DNA of 51,674 nt from Bacillota bacterium (GCA_023621995.1 JAMOAB010000021.1:1-51674); one strand, 5' to 3'; shown: positions 24,410 through 34,177, numbered from the stretch's first letter. Notes: generated from the sequence alone by a model not told the origin. Made by a program: numbers and translations.

Positions 24410-25338
24410 TGCTTTATATAGAGGACCTTGTAAAATGCTACGGTAAGTTTACTGCGGTAGATCATTTGAGCTTGGAAGTGGGGGAGGGGGAGATATTTGG
24501 ATTTATAGGTCCCAACGGTGCAGGAAAGACTACTACAATGAAGATTGTAGCCACTCTCCTTTCACCTACCTCAGGGAATGTGCTGGTTGATGGTATAGAT
24601 GTGGTTGAGAATCCAGTTGCAGTAAGGGGCAAGATAGGATATATGCCCGATTTCTTTGGCGTATATGATAACTTAAAGGTCACGGAGTATCTAGACTTCT
24701 ATGGTAGTAGTTATGGTATTCCAAGTGGAGAGAGGAAGGAGATCTGTAAAAACTTACTCAAGCTAGTACATCTAGAGGGGAAGGAAGACATATATGTAGA
24801 TACCCTATCTCGAGGTATGAAGCAGCGTCTGTGTCTTGCAAGAAGCCTTATACACAATCCTGACCTTTTAATATTAGATGAACCGGCTTCAGGCATGGAT
24901 CCTAGGGCCAGGATAGAGATGATGGGCATATTAAAACAGTTAAAGAGTATGGGAAAGACTATTATAATAAGCTCACATATACTCCACGAGCTCACTGAGC
25001 TATGTGATGTGGTGGGTGTTATAGAAGATGGTAGACTAGTTGCCCACGGGAGTGTTGATGATATAATGGCCCGGGTTAAGGGAAGGAAAGCTCTAACCAT
25101 AAAGATGCTAGGCTCTGTAGAAAGGGCAGTAAATATACTTAAGCAGCAGCCAGTCGTGCATGGAGTAATAGCTGAGGGCAATACCTTAGAGCTATCGTAC
25201 GATTGTGGAGATGATGAACTATGGAAGATTATAAAGGTCCTGGTAGACGAAGGTATTCCAGTGATTTCATTCACTAAGGGAGAGAATAATCTAGAGAAGG
25301 TATTTTTGGAGGTGACGTATGGCTATGAAGCTAAATAA
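24409..25338 (+). CDS. ABC transporter ATP-binding protein (ABC-2 type)
   Basis: A 309-residue nucleotide-binding subunit. It shows Walker A GPNGAGKTTTMK (about residues 36-47), the ABC signature LSRGMKQRLCLARSLIHNPD (a variant of LSGGQ), Walker B LLILDEPASGMDP and the H-loop IIISSHILHEL. The C-terminal 80 residues form the extra domain typical of NatA/CcmA-like ABC-2 ATPases. ATG 24409 is used because the TTG at 24406 lacks support and the upstream stop TGA (24407-24409) overlaps the ATG. It pairs with the permease that follows with a 20-base overlap. The substrate is unknown; export or remodelling at the envelope is likely from context. Confidence 0.93.
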   Translation: MLYIEDLVKCYGKFTAVDHLSLEVGEGEIFGFIGPNGAGKTTTMKIVATLLSPTSGNVLVDGIDVVENPVAVRGKIGYMPDFFGVYDNLKVTEYLDFYGSSYGIPSGERKEICKNLLKLVHLEGKEDIYVDTLSRGMKQRLCLARSLIHNPDLLILDEPASGMDPRARIEMMGILKQLKSMGKTIIISSHILHELTELCDVVGVIEDGRLVAHGSVDDIMARVKGRKALTIKMLGSVERAVNILKQQPVVHGVIAEGNTLELSYDCGDDELWKIIKVLVDEGIPVISFTKGENNLEKVFLEVTYGYEAK

Positions 25339-26233
25339 TCCGGTGCTCAGGTCAGAGCTTAAGGTCAAGATGAGGAGTTTTAAGACAATACTTGGCATAA
25401 TAATATATGTAGGGATCCTTCTGTTCGTATCATCTATGTACTATTCAATAGTGACAGAGCAGAGAGCTTATATGGGGGCGACATCCATAAATGCCAATCA
25501 GATGATAGGGATGACCCTATATACTCTAATTGCCATATTGCAGTTTGTACTTATAATGGTGATAACACCTGCCCAGACGTCAGGCACCATAAGTGGAGAG
25601 CGTGAGAGGCAGACATTGGACCTACTTCTATGTACCAAGATGTCGGCATCAGAGATAATAATAGGAAAGCTACTATCATCTCTAGCATTCATACTTCTTC
25701 TTATAATATCGTCTCTACCCTTGTTTAGCTTGGTATTTTTATTCGGTGGTATAACACCTGGTGATATAGCTGTACTATTTCTCTTCTATATAGTTATAGC
25801 CATGGTTGTGGGAAGTATAAGTATTTTTTATTCCACAATATTTAAGAAGACTATGGTGGCCACTGTAGTATCGTATGTCACCATATTTGCATGGTATGTA
25901 CTGACATTTTTAATAGCAGTATATCTGATATCTAAACATGAAATGGGGGTTAATGCTAGTCAGACATATATACCAAGTATATTATATTTTAATCCCCTAT
26001 TTGGCCTTGGCGATATAATGTCTCGTCAGCTGGGAGGTAGTGCAAGAAATGCATTTGGAGGCATATTTGGACTTACAATTGGCACACCTTCACAGGGAGG
26101 TAGTATAAATTTGGATCCATGGATTGTAAACACCATACTCATGTGTGTTATAACAGCTATTATGCTCATCATAAGCTCAATTAGAATAAAGCCTGTGAGA
26201 ACGTGGAAATGGAATATAGGAAAAGATAGGTGA
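25319..26233 (+). CDS. ABC-2 type permease
   Basis: A 304-residue integral membrane protein with about six helices, starting NPVLRSELKVKMRSFKTILG, the usual amphipathic entry of ABC-2 permeases. It includes the diagnostic cytoplasmic stretch TSGTISGERERQTLDLLLCT followed by KMSASEIIIGKL, which contacts the ATPase. The start is ATG 25319 with GGAGG six bases upstream; ATG 25325 is possible. It overlaps the ATPase gene by 20 bases and the next gene's ribosome binding site lies within its end. It forms the transmembrane half of the exporter encoded in this operon. Confidence 0.9.
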   Translation: MAMKLNNPVLRSELKVKMRSFKTILGIIIYVGILLFVSSMYYSIVTEQRAYMGATSINANQMIGMTLYTLIAILQFVLIMVITPAQTSGTISGERERQTLDLLLCTKMSASEIIIGKLLSSLAFILLLIISSLPLFSLVFLFGGITPGDIAVLFLFYIVIAMVVGSISIFYSTIFKKTMVATVVSYVTIFAWYVLTFLIAVYLISKHEMGVNASQTYIPSILYFNPLFGLGDIMSRQLGGSARNAFGGIFGLTIGTPSQGGSINLDPWIVNTILMCVITAIMLIISSIRIKPVRTWKWNIGKDR

Positions 26234-26238
26234 TATAT

Positions 26239-27846
26239 ATGGATAGGAGCTATGAGGAAGGATGGAAACTTAAAAAGGCCCTAGCCCCATTTAAGCGAAG
26301 GGCAACAGCAGTGAATATATTCAAATATTTGTCCTTTGGTATAACGGGCATACTTTCTTTTATAGTTATATGTATGCTAGTGTCATTTGCAGTGCCATTT
26401 GTTCATATGAGGGAATATATAATAGGTGGTAGCGCCATTATACTCGTCTTATCTTTAATAGTGTCACTATTTATGAAACCTAAGTGGCAAGATATAGCCA
26501 AGCTCTTAGATAGATACGGACTAGGCGAGAGAGTTATAACTGCCCTTGAGCTTTTGGATAGGGATGATGTATATGCAAAGCTTCAGCGTAGCGATACGCT
26601 ATCCTATATAGATGGAGTTTCGCCTAAGATAATAAGAGCCAACATACCTAAGAGGCAGGTGTATGTCACCATAGTCCTCTGTATAGGTATATTGCTCCTT
26701 GCTCTTTTGCCAAATCCTAAGTGGGATATTGTAAAGCGACAGCGAGATATGGAAGAGTCCATAAAAGAGATGGCTAAAGAGTTGGAGAAAAAGGGAGAGG
26801 AAGGCCTCAAGAAGGCTGATGAACTCACAGAGGAGGAGAAGAAGGAGCTTAAAAGACTTCTATCTTCACTTTCAAAGGAATTAGAGAAAAGCAGGACATA
26901 TAAGGATGGGATTGCTAAAATTTCAAATGCCCAAGAGGAGATAGATAAGCTACTGGTAGATGAGCAGAAGAAGAAACTAAGTTTATTGAGTCAAGCTTTA
27001 AAGGACCAAGATATGACTACTTCCCTAGGGGAGGCAATGGAACGAGAAGATGTGGACAGTGTGAAAGATGAGATACAAAAGTTAGAGGAGCAGTTACAAG
27101 ACGAATCTATGCAGAAAAAACTTATGGACGCACTGGCTACTGCTTTTAGAGAGACGGCAGCAAAGCTTCCCGATGGTGTCTTTAAAGAACAATTAATGGC
27201 GCAGGCTGATGCAATATCTGGTAATATGGAAGGGGCCATAGAAGGCCTAAATATGATATGCGGAGAGGTGGCCAAGGGTATGGAGGGAAGCCCTGCCAGT
27301 GACCCTGGTGATATAAAATATCTACTTCAAGATATGAAGAATAGTATGTTAGATGGGGCAGACGCCCTAGCCCACCTAGAAGGTGCTAACTTTGCCCAGG
27401 GACAAACTTCCCAAGGAGGAGAAGGGGCCCCTATCGGACAAAGAGGCGGTGGAGCAGGAACAGATACTGGAGGCACAGGACAAAATGGTACTACTGGCCA
27501 GGGCGGTGCAGGCCAGGGAAGCATTGGTCAAGGCGGTACTGGTCAAGGTGGTGCAGGCCAGGGAAGTGGAATAGGACAGAATGGGCATAGTAATCAAGTA
27601 GGAGAGCCGAATCGTTTAGGTGATGGTAGTGGTGAGATAGGGCATGTAAAGGGTACACCCTCTAATAGCGGTAGGATAGATACCATAGAGATAGAGGGTG
27701 GTATAGGTGGAATGGCAGGGCCCGTTCCATACGATAGAGTCATAGGCACTTATAAGAAACAGGCCATGGAGGCCTTAGACAGAAAGACATTACCGAAAGG
27801 ACTAGAGGATATAGTTAAGGATTACTTTAATGGGTTGGAGGATTGA
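26239..27846 (+). CDS. Membrane-anchored coiled-coil protein with Gly/Gln repeat region
   Basis: A 535-residue protein, DUF4175-like in layout. Two N-terminal membrane helices (FGITGILSFIVICMLVSFAV and AIILVLSLIVSLF) are followed by a conserved segment (WQDIAKLLDRYGLGERVITA) and a third helix (VYVTIVLCIGILLLALL). A long charged coiled coil (about residues 170-330) precedes a Gly/Gln/Thr-rich repetitive stretch (about 385-455), and then comes a conserved C-terminus (GPVPYDRVIGTYKKQAMEAL). Such proteins accompany MoxR-DUF58-VWA genes in Clostridia. A scaffold or substrate role for the MoxR AAA+ ATPase is an inference. ATG 26239 has AGGTG six bases upstream; the GTG at 26230 is less likely. Confidence 0.75.
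   Translation: MDRSYEEGWKLKKALAPFKRRATAVNIFKYLSFGITGILSFIVICMLVSFAVPFVHMREYIIGGSAIILVLSLIVSLFMKPKWQDIAKLLDRYGLGERVITALELLDRDDVYAKLQRSDTLSYIDGVSPKIIRANIPKRQVYVTIVLCIGILLLALLPNPKWDIVKRQRDMEESIKEMAKELEKKGEEGLKKADELTEEEKKELKRLLSSLSKELEKSRTYKDGIAKISNAQEEIDKLLVDEQKKKLSLLSQALKDQDMTTSLGEAMEREDVDSVKDEIQKLEEQLQDESMQKKLMDALATAFRETAAKLPDGVFKEQLMAQADAISGNMEGAIEGLNMICGEVAKGMEGSPASDPGDIKYLLQDMKNSMLDGADALAHLEGANFAQGQTSQGGEGAPIGQRGGGAGTDTGGTGQNGTTGQGGAGQGSIGQGGTGQGGAGQGSGIGQNGHSNQVGEPNRLGDGSGEIGHVKGTPSNSGRIDTIEIEGGIGGMAGPVPYDRVIGTYKKQAMEALDRKTLPKGLEDIVKDYFNGLED
27400..27590. repeat. Imperfect tandem repeat encoding GQGG/AGQG units
   Basis: The DNA contains repeated blocks such as GGTGCAGGCCAGGGAAG and GGTCAAGGCGG, encoding Gly-Gln-Gly-Gly and Ala-Gly-Gln-Gly-Ser units in the coiled-coil membrane protein. 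The repeats are locally more GC-rich than the surrounding DNA. Confidence 0.75.
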
Positions 27847-27850
27847 TGTG

Positions 27851-28831
27851 ATGGATATTACAGTGGACAGGATTGAAAATTTCAATAAGGTTACAAAGAA
27901 AATAGAAGAGGAGATCGGTAAGGAGATAATAGGCCAGAGAAAAGTCATAAGGGAAGTACTAATAGCCATATTCTCAGGTGGCAATGTATTACTTGAAGGT
28001 GTACCGGGACTTGGAAAGACTAGGCTTGTGCGTACTATTGGCAATGTACTGGATCTAGAATTCAGTCGGATACAGTTTACCCCAGATTTAATGCCAGCAG
28101 ATATAACTGGTACCAATATAGTGGTAAAGGATGAAGGGGGAAGCCGTTTTCAGTTTCAGCCAGGACCACTATTTAGCAATGTTGTCCTTGCTGATGAGAT
28201 AAATAGGGCCACACCCAAGACCCAAAGTGCCCTTCTAGAGGCCATGCAAGAGCGGACAGTGACGGTAGGTGGGATTACTAGGGAACTTCCCAGTCCATAT
28301 TTTGTGTTAGCTACTCAAAATCCACTTGAGCAGGAGGGAACCTATCCCCTACCTGAGGCGCAACTTGATAGATTCTTTTTTAAGATAGAGGTAGATTATC
28401 CAACCCTAGATGAGCTACACAAGATAATAGACATAACCACAGTGGATAGTTCACCTACGGCAGAAAAGGTGGTTGATAGGGAAGAGATATTAACTCTTCA
28501 AAAGATAGCCATGCATGTGCCCATTGCAGATGCAGTACAGGACTATGCATTGAGGTTAGTGCTAGGAACCCATCCTGAGAGCGATAGTGCCCCTGAGGTT
28601 ACAATAAGATACATACGATATGGCTCTAGTCCAAGGGGAGCCCAGGCCATAATACAGGCAGGTAAGGTAAGGGCACTCATGGAAGGCAGATATAACGTAT
28701 CCTTTGATGATATAAGGGCAGTTGCCTATCCAGCCTTAAGACATAGAATCTTCTTAAACTTTGAAGCTATGGCAGAGGGACTGGATACCGATGGTGTAAT
28801 AGACGAGATAATAAGAGCCACTGGGGAGTAG
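27851..28831 (+). CDS. moxR: MoxR family AAA+ ATPase
   Basis: A 326-residue AAA+ chaperone-like ATPase. Landmarks are EIIGQRKVIREVLIAI, Walker A GVPGLGKTRL, IQFTPDLMPADITG, Walker B VVLADEINRATPKTQSALLE with AMQE, sensor 1 FVLATQNPLEQEGTYPLPEA with the arginine finger region QLDRF, and the C-terminal lid IRYGSSPRGAQA. MoxR proteins assemble as hexamers and activate or mature VWA-domain partners, three of which are encoded directly downstream. The ATG at 27851 is chosen; GGAGGA ends eight bases before it. Confidence 0.96.
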   Translation: MDITVDRIENFNKVTKKIEEEIGKEIIGQRKVIREVLIAIFSGGNVLLEGVPGLGKTRLVRTIGNVLDLEFSRIQFTPDLMPADITGTNIVVKDEGGSRFQFQPGPLFSNVVLADEINRATPKTQSALLEAMQERTVTVGGITRELPSPYFVLATQNPLEQEGTYPLPEAQLDRFFFKIEVDYPTLDELHKIIDITTVDSSPTAEKVVDREEILTLQKIAMHVPIADAVQDYALRLVLGTHPESDSAPEVTIRYIRYGSSPRGAQAIIQAGKVRALMEGRYNVSFDDIRAVAYPALRHRIFLNFEAMAEGLDTDGVIDEIIRATGE

Positions 28832-28835
28832 TGCT

Positions 28836-29702
28836 ATGGACAAAAACTTTTTCAGAAAGCTTGATAGACTCCTAATATCTACTAGGCGACTAGCTAAGGG
28901 GAGGGGTGGTGGTATGCGCCGCTCATCGGGAAGGGGTAGTTCTATTGAGTTTTCCGATTATAAAGAGTATACAGTTGGTGACGATTTTAGATATATAGAC
29001 TGGAATGCCTACGCAAGGTTTGATAGGCTCTTTATAAAGTTATTCATGGAAGAACAAGAGACTATGGTGACAGTATTCCTTGATACTAGTAAGTCGATGG
29101 ACTTTGGTAAACCTAATAAATCTGTGCTCACAAGAGAGTTGGCAGCTGTATTTTCATATATAGCCCTGTCGGGTCTTGATAGGCTCACTATAGCCACCTT
29201 AAAGGGTGGGAACATACAAAAGAGCAGCGTATTTTCTGGCAAACAGTCTTTTTTCAAGGTATATGATTACATAGAAAGTATAGAGTTTGGAGGAGAGACA
29301 TATATCACCCGGGCAATGAAAGATGCTCATTTTTTAGGGTCTAAGGGCGGTATATCAATAGTCATATCCGATCTATTTTCAAAGGATGGCTATGAGGATG
29401 GAATTGATTACCTCCTATATAGAGGTCAGGATGTAGTGCTTATAAATGTATTGTCTCCAGAGGAGATGAATCCAAGCCTAGATGGTAGTATAGAGCTTAT
29501 TGATTCAGAGGATGGATCTAAACTTAACATTATGGCTAATAGTTCTATAATTAAAAATTATAAGCAAAATGTGGAAAACTTTCTAAATACCAATAGGGAA
29601 TACTGTCACAGTAGGGGTGTTCACTACATACATCTTATAAGCGACATGGATATAGAAAGGATAGTATTTGATATTCTTATGGGACAGGGGATATTGAGAT
29701 GA
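28836..29702 (+). CDS. DUF58 domain protein with VWA-like fold
   Basis: A 288-residue protein. The DUF58 signature is clear: RRSSGRGSSIEFSDYKEYTV followed by GDDFRYIDWNAYARFDRLFI and KLFMEEQE. Next is a von Willebrand A-like domain with MIDAS-type TVFLDTSKSM (DxSxS, about residues 82-91). It lacks membrane segments and probably acts as a cytoplasmic partner of MoxR. It begins four bases after the moxR stop. DUF58-MoxR pairs with BatA-like proteins resemble the Bacteroides Bat operon and the MoxR-proper clusters of Firmicutes. Confidence 0.93.
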   Translation: MDKNFFRKLDRLLISTRRLAKGRGGGMRRSSGRGSSIEFSDYKEYTVGDDFRYIDWNAYARFDRLFIKLFMEEQETMVTVFLDTSKSMDFGKPNKSVLTRELAAVFSYIALSGLDRLTIATLKGGNIQKSSVFSGKQSFFKVYDYIESIEFGGETYITRAMKDAHFLGSKGGISIVISDLFSKDGYEDGIDYLLYRGQDVVLINVLSPEEMNPSLDGSIELIDSEDGSKLNIMANSSIIKNYKQNVENFLNTNREYCHSRGVHYIHLISDMDIERIVFDILMGQGILR

Positions 29703-29715
29703 GGGGGGATGGAGC

Positions 29716-31500
29716 TTGAATTTTTTAAATCCTTGGGGTCTTCTATATGCAGGATTTATAGGAGTTATAATATTTTTCTATATGCTAAAACCTAAACATA
29801 GTCAAATTGTGGTGTCATCTACTTATCTATGGGATAGGACACTTAAAGATATAGAGGCTAATAGGCCATGGCAAAAACTCAGAAGCAATATACTCATGAT
29901 ACTTCAAATAGTTATAGCCAGCCTATTTGTACTCTCTATAATGAGACCCTATGTGCAAGCTTCTTCTACTCACGGCGACATAGTAGTAGTGGTTGATTCA
30001 TCTGGAAGTATGCAGGCAGAAGATGTATCACCTACTCGTTTTGAGAGGGCAAAGGAAGATATATCAAAACTTATAGATGGTATGCTACCGGGTCAGAGGA
30101 TGGCAATTGTATCCATGGGATCTAGTGGACAGATCATAACCGAAGCAACAGAGGATAGGGCTATTCTTCAAAAGCTCATTCGAGATATGGAACCAGAAAA
30201 TGGCGGAGGAGGAGAGGATGAGGCATTGTCCATTGCAAGTGCAATTTCCTCTAGTCTTGAAGACGCTCAAATTATAATATACAGTGATACGCAGTTTAAT
30301 ATAGATGGAGACAACTATCATTCAATAGTTATAAATGGTGATGGAGAAAATATTGCGGTACTAAGTCTTACATATTCCATGCAAGATGGGCAGATAGTAG
30401 CCCTGTCTAAGATAAAGAGTTTTGGATACGATGGAGTGGCTAAGGTCGAATGTCTTGCAGATGGCAAGCTCGCAGATGTGAGAGAAGTTGAACTAGAGAA
30501 TGGTCAGGTACTAGATATATATTGGCGTGATATACCTTCTGATACAGGGATCATCGAGGTAAATATAGATACAGACGATGATTTGCTGGAGGACAATAGG
30601 GCATATACAGTTATAAAAAAAGATGAGCTATATAGGGCACTTCTCGTATCAGAGGGGAATATATTTCTAGAAAAGGCCCTAGAACAATATCCAGGCCTTG
30701 AAGTTGTACGGATGGAGAGCTCTACCGAAAGTTTGAGTGGTTACGATGTATATGTACTAGATGGTGTAGAGCTTGAGGTTATGCCAAAGGATGGACATAT
30801 AATGGTTTTAGATCCTAATGTAGATACAGATATTTTTCGCATACATGAGAGTGGTGAGTTTAAACCAGGCAAGATTGAAGTCCTAAGGTCTTCACTGGCA
30901 GATGAGCTCTTAGCCTTTACTACACTGCAGGATATCTATATAGCCGAGGCAAAGCTCCTATCTCCTTTAAACTGGGCAGAGACAGTACTCAAAAGTGGTG
31001 ACCATCCGCTATTACTTGCAGGGGAGACAGACGATAGAAAAACTGTTATCTTCCCATTTGATATACAAAGAAGTGACCTGCCCCTAAAGGCTGATTTTCC
31101 CATATTGATACAGAATATACTGGGATGGATGATTCCAGGGAGCGGTTCCCATATAGAGGCATTTTATGCAGGAGAAGAGGCTATAGTAGCCAGAAAACCT
31201 ACCGCTGACAGAGTTGATATAATAATGCCAGATGGAAAGGAATATACTGGAGGCCCTCTTAAAGATTTGGGGGTATACAAGGTTATCCAATATACGGATG
31301 GAGGAGAGTATGTGGACTATTTTGCAACAAATTTTCCCACCCATACTGAATCAGATCTAAAGCTTAGAGTGTGGGGATATGAGACTGATACTAGAGTTCC
31401 TACAGAGAATATAATGACCCGGGAGTTTTGGAAGTATATACTGTGGGCTGTCTTGACACTACTTATACTAGAATGGTGGGTGTATGCATATGGGTATTAA
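29716..31500 (+). CDS. BatA-type membrane protein with VWA domain
   Basis: A 594-residue protein. The N-terminus NFLNPWGLLYAGFIGVIIFF and a second helix (ILMILQIVIASLFVLSIMRP) form the BatA N-terminal membrane region. A VWA domain follows (about residues 90-240), opening with VVVVDSSGSM, an intact MIDAS DxSxS, then RFERAKEDISKLIDGM. The rest is extracytoplasmic, beta-rich, and ends with a C-terminal helix (FWKYILWAVLTLLILEWWVY). The VWA domain is predicted on the outside. The start is TTG 29716 because the purine-rich GGGGGGATGGAG precedes it and the family begins MNFLNPWGL. It overlaps the next ORF by about 11 bases. Confidence 0.9.
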   Translation: MNFLNPWGLLYAGFIGVIIFFYMLKPKHSQIVVSSTYLWDRTLKDIEANRPWQKLRSNILMILQIVIASLFVLSIMRPYVQASSTHGDIVVVVDSSGSMQAEDVSPTRFERAKEDISKLIDGMLPGQRMAIVSMGSSGQIITEATEDRAILQKLIRDMEPENGGGGEDEALSIASAISSSLEDAQIIIYSDTQFNIDGDNYHSIVINGDGENIAVLSLTYSMQDGQIVALSKIKSFGYDGVAKVECLADGKLADVREVELENGQVLDIYWRDIPSDTGIIEVNIDTDDDLLEDNRAYTVIKKDELYRALLVSEGNIFLEKALEQYPGLEVVRMESSTESLSGYDVYVLDGVELEVMPKDGHIMVLDPNVDTDIFRIHESGEFKPGKIEVLRSSLADELLAFTTLQDIYIAEAKLLSPLNWAETVLKSGDHPLLLAGETDDRKTVIFPFDIQRSDLPLKADFPILIQNILGWMIPGSGSHIEAFYAGEEAIVARKPTADRVDIIMPDGKEYTGGPLKDLGVYKVIQYTDGGEYVDYFATNFPTHTESDLKLRVWGYETDTRVPTENIMTREFWKYILWAVLTLLILEWWVYAYGY

Positions 31501-34153
31501 TTTTATATATGACAAAGTCCTCATACTACTTATACCAGTAATTTTTTTGATAATATGGATATATAATAGATACCGTGGTATAGTTACAAAGCGTGATAGG
31601 CTAATAGTAATTGTAAGGTGCATAATAGTGAGTCTTATTATTCTATCCCTTGCAGGCATGGAGCTTGTCAAAACGTCAAAGGAGACATCCCTTGTATATG
31701 TGGTAGATAGATCCAACAGTATAAGGGAAGAAAAGAGTAGTATAGATGAATTTATTCTAAAGAGTTTAGAGCATAAGACAGAACCCTTTAAGGTGGGGAT
31801 TGTCACGTTCGGAAAAGAAGGGCTTGTGGAACATCCACTAGATGGAGATGTATTATTCAGCAAGATAGAGACTACTCCAGAGCCTGACTTTACCAATATA
31901 GAATCGGGACTTAAGCTTGCCTATGGCCTAATGGCCCCTAATACTAATAAGAGGATAGTTCTTATAACTGATGGTGATCAAAACATTGGAGATGCCCTAT
32001 CTTATGCCAAGACACTGGCAAGGCAGGGTGTTACAATAGATGGTTATTATATATCATCCCATGGGGAAGGGGATATGCAGATAAGCAGCGTAGAGCTACC
32101 TGGCATGTTATATCAGGGTGAAGAGTACGATATACGCGTAGTAATAGATAGCACTGTGTCTATGAAGGAGGTACCCCTCAAACTCTATGCTGACAGGGAA
32201 CTCATAGGAGAGCAGCGTGTAGATGTTCGAAAGGGCGAGAACATCTTTTTATTTAAACACAGAACTGACAAGAGGGGTATCATAGGCTATGAGGCCCAGA
32301 TAGATATTGATGATGAAAACACTAACAATAACTCCATGGCAGGTTTTACTTATGTGGAAGGCAAGCCATTGATTGGCGTAGTGGAGGGCAAGAAAGGAAA
32401 TGGCTCTGAAATAAGCAGTGTATTGGACGCAGGTGGGATAGACTATAGACTAATAGATGTCAACGCATTTCCTCAAACATTGGATGATCTTAGACGATAT
32501 AGTGGACTTATATTTGTAGATGTATCGCTAGAGGATATGGATGAGAATAGGCAGATTATTGTGGAGAATTTTGTAGGCAGCCTTGGCAGGGGACTCATAG
32601 TAATAGGAGGCGACAATAGCTATGCCCTTGGTGGCTATGGTGGATCTACTTTGGAGAAGATATTACCCCTCAGTATGGATATATCAAGTAAAGCCCATAT
32701 ACCATCACTGGCACTTATGCTTGTAATAGATAGATCAGGTAGTATGATGGAGGGGCAAGGTGGCATAACCAAGTTAGATCTTGCAAAGGAGGCGGCCATA
32801 CGGTCATGGGAAGCTCTTCGTCCCATAGATACCATAGGGGTAGTTGCCTTTGATACACAAGCTTCTTGGGTGGTGGAGCCTGTAGTCGCCAAGGATAAAA
32901 AAGCTATAGAGGAAAAGATAGGCACCCTAGTCCCAGGTGGGGGAACGGATATGTATCCTGGATTAAATGAAGCATACAATGCTCTTTTAAAGACGGATGC
33001 AAAACTCAAACACATAATAGCACTCACTGATGGACAGTCCCTACCTGCCCCATATGGTGAAATTCTTGAAAAATTTGAGGATGCAGGCATTACTCTATCT
33101 GCAGTTGCAGTTGGAGAGGATGCAGATAGGGCATTCTTGCAAGATTTGGCTAGGAGGGGTAGGGGCAGATATTATTTTACAGATGAATTTAGAACTATAC
33201 CCAAGATATTTACAAAGGAGACATATATTGCAGCAGAGAGCTATGTGCAAAATAGGACATTTTCTCCTGTAGTGACATCCACATCCCCCCTACTTTCTAA
33301 TATAGATGCCCTTCCTACTCTAGACGGATATCTGACTACAACCCCTAAACCCCGGGCCGATATGGTACTTGTAAGTGATAAGGATGATCCTATACTTGCA
33401 AGTTGGCAATACGGACTAGGTAAGGTTGTTGCATGGACCAGTGATTTTGAAGGTATGTGGACAGGAGATCTGCTAGGCACAGACCAAGGTGGACGGCTTT
33501 GGCTAAATGCCCTATCGTATATACTCCCTTCATCTAATTCTGAGGACTTCAAGGTGGAGACAAGGAGGCAAGGGGATAAGGGAGAGATTCTTGTAGATCT
33601 CCAAGATAGCCAAAGTGAGATGGAAGGTAGGGCAGTAGTGGTTTCCCCCGATGGTAGTAGGCAGGAGATAGATCTTGAGGCGTTGAGACCTGGACAATAT
33701 GGTGGTGTATTTGATATTGGTCCTCAAGGTATATATGCGATAAATGTAGTTAATAGTGAGGATGGAGTAATTACAGGTTCTGTAGACACAGCCCTTCCAG
33801 TATCCTATTCCCCAGAGTATGATATAAGGGATAGACAGGGATATGCTTTCTTAGAGAGACTGACTAAGGAGGTAGGAGGGCAAATGCTGGAAGATCCATC
33901 TGATGTGTTTAGATATGAGGATGCAAAAATAAGAAGAGGGGAGAATATGACACCCTATCTTCTGCCCATTATACTCATATTATTTATATTTGATATTGGA
34001 CTCAGGCGGGTCAACCTAGGATTTAGCAAGAAAAAACGTAGACAAAAGCCTATCTTGAAGAGAAAAGATAAGGTAGAGTCTAAAAAAGATGAGACAGGTG
34101 GTGGGTTTACTGAGGCTCTTCTAAAGGCAAGGGAAGGAAGACGGAAATTTTAG
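31490..34153 (+). CDS. Large membrane protein with two VWA domains and a GATase-like domain
   Basis: An 887-residue protein, last of the operon. Two N-terminal helices (VLILLIPVIFLIIWIYNRYR and LIVIVRCIIVSLIILSL) lead into a first VWA domain with MIDAS-like VVDRSNSIRE. A beta-sandwich domain follows, then a Rossmann-like amidotransferase-type segment (YSGLIFVDVSLEDMDENRQI with GRGLIVIGGDNSYALGG). A second VWA domain has MLVIDRSGSMMEG (DxSxS) and GGGTDMYPGL. A C-terminal helix (LLPIILILFIFDIGLRRVN) precedes a strongly basic cytoplasmic tail. Both MIDAS motifs are intact. The two VWA modules face outward and could bind metal-dependently to wall or protein partners. ATG 31490 has GGTGGG nine bases upstream; ATG 31484 is the alternative. 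Confidence 0.88.
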   Translation: MGINFIYDKVLILLIPVIFLIIWIYNRYRGIVTKRDRLIVIVRCIIVSLIILSLAGMELVKTSKETSLVYVVDRSNSIREEKSSIDEFILKSLEHKTEPFKVGIVTFGKEGLVEHPLDGDVLFSKIETTPEPDFTNIESGLKLAYGLMAPNTNKRIVLITDGDQNIGDALSYAKTLARQGVTIDGYYISSHGEGDMQISSVELPGMLYQGEEYDIRVVIDSTVSMKEVPLKLYADRELIGEQRVDVRKGENIFLFKHRTDKRGIIGYEAQIDIDDENTNNNSMAGFTYVEGKPLIGVVEGKKGNGSEISSVLDAGGIDYRLIDVNAFPQTLDDLRRYSGLIFVDVSLEDMDENRQIIVENFVGSLGRGLIVIGGDNSYALGGYGGSTLEKILPLSMDISSKAHIPSLALMLVIDRSGSMMEGQGGITKLDLAKEAAIRSWEALRPIDTIGVVAFDTQASWVVEPVVAKDKKAIEEKIGTLVPGGGTDMYPGLNEAYNALLKTDAKLKHIIALTDGQSLPAPYGEILEKFEDAGITLSAVAVGEDADRAFLQDLARRGRGRYYFTDEFRTIPKIFTKETYIAAESYVQNRTFSPVVTSTSPLLSNIDALPTLDGYLTTTPKPRADMVLVSDKDDPILASWQYGLGKVVAWTSDFEGMWTGDLLGTDQGGRLWLNALSYILPSSNSEDFKVETRRQGDKGEILVDLQDSQSEMEGRAVVVSPDGSRQEIDLEALRPGQYGGVFDIGPQGIYAINVVNSEDGVITGSVDTALPVSYSPEYDIRDRQGYAFLERLTKEVGGQMLEDPSDVFRYEDAKIRRGENMTPYLLPIILILFIFDIGLRRVNLGFSKKKRRQKPILKRKDKVESKKDETGGGFTEALLKAREGRRKF

Positions 34154-34177
34154 TTAAAAAAGAAAGTAGGGAGAAGA

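Noticed and set aside
27376-27597. Open frames in other phases of the Gly/Gln repeat region
   Set aside because: Repeat-derived frames without start signals; the real frame is the coiled-coil membrane protein.
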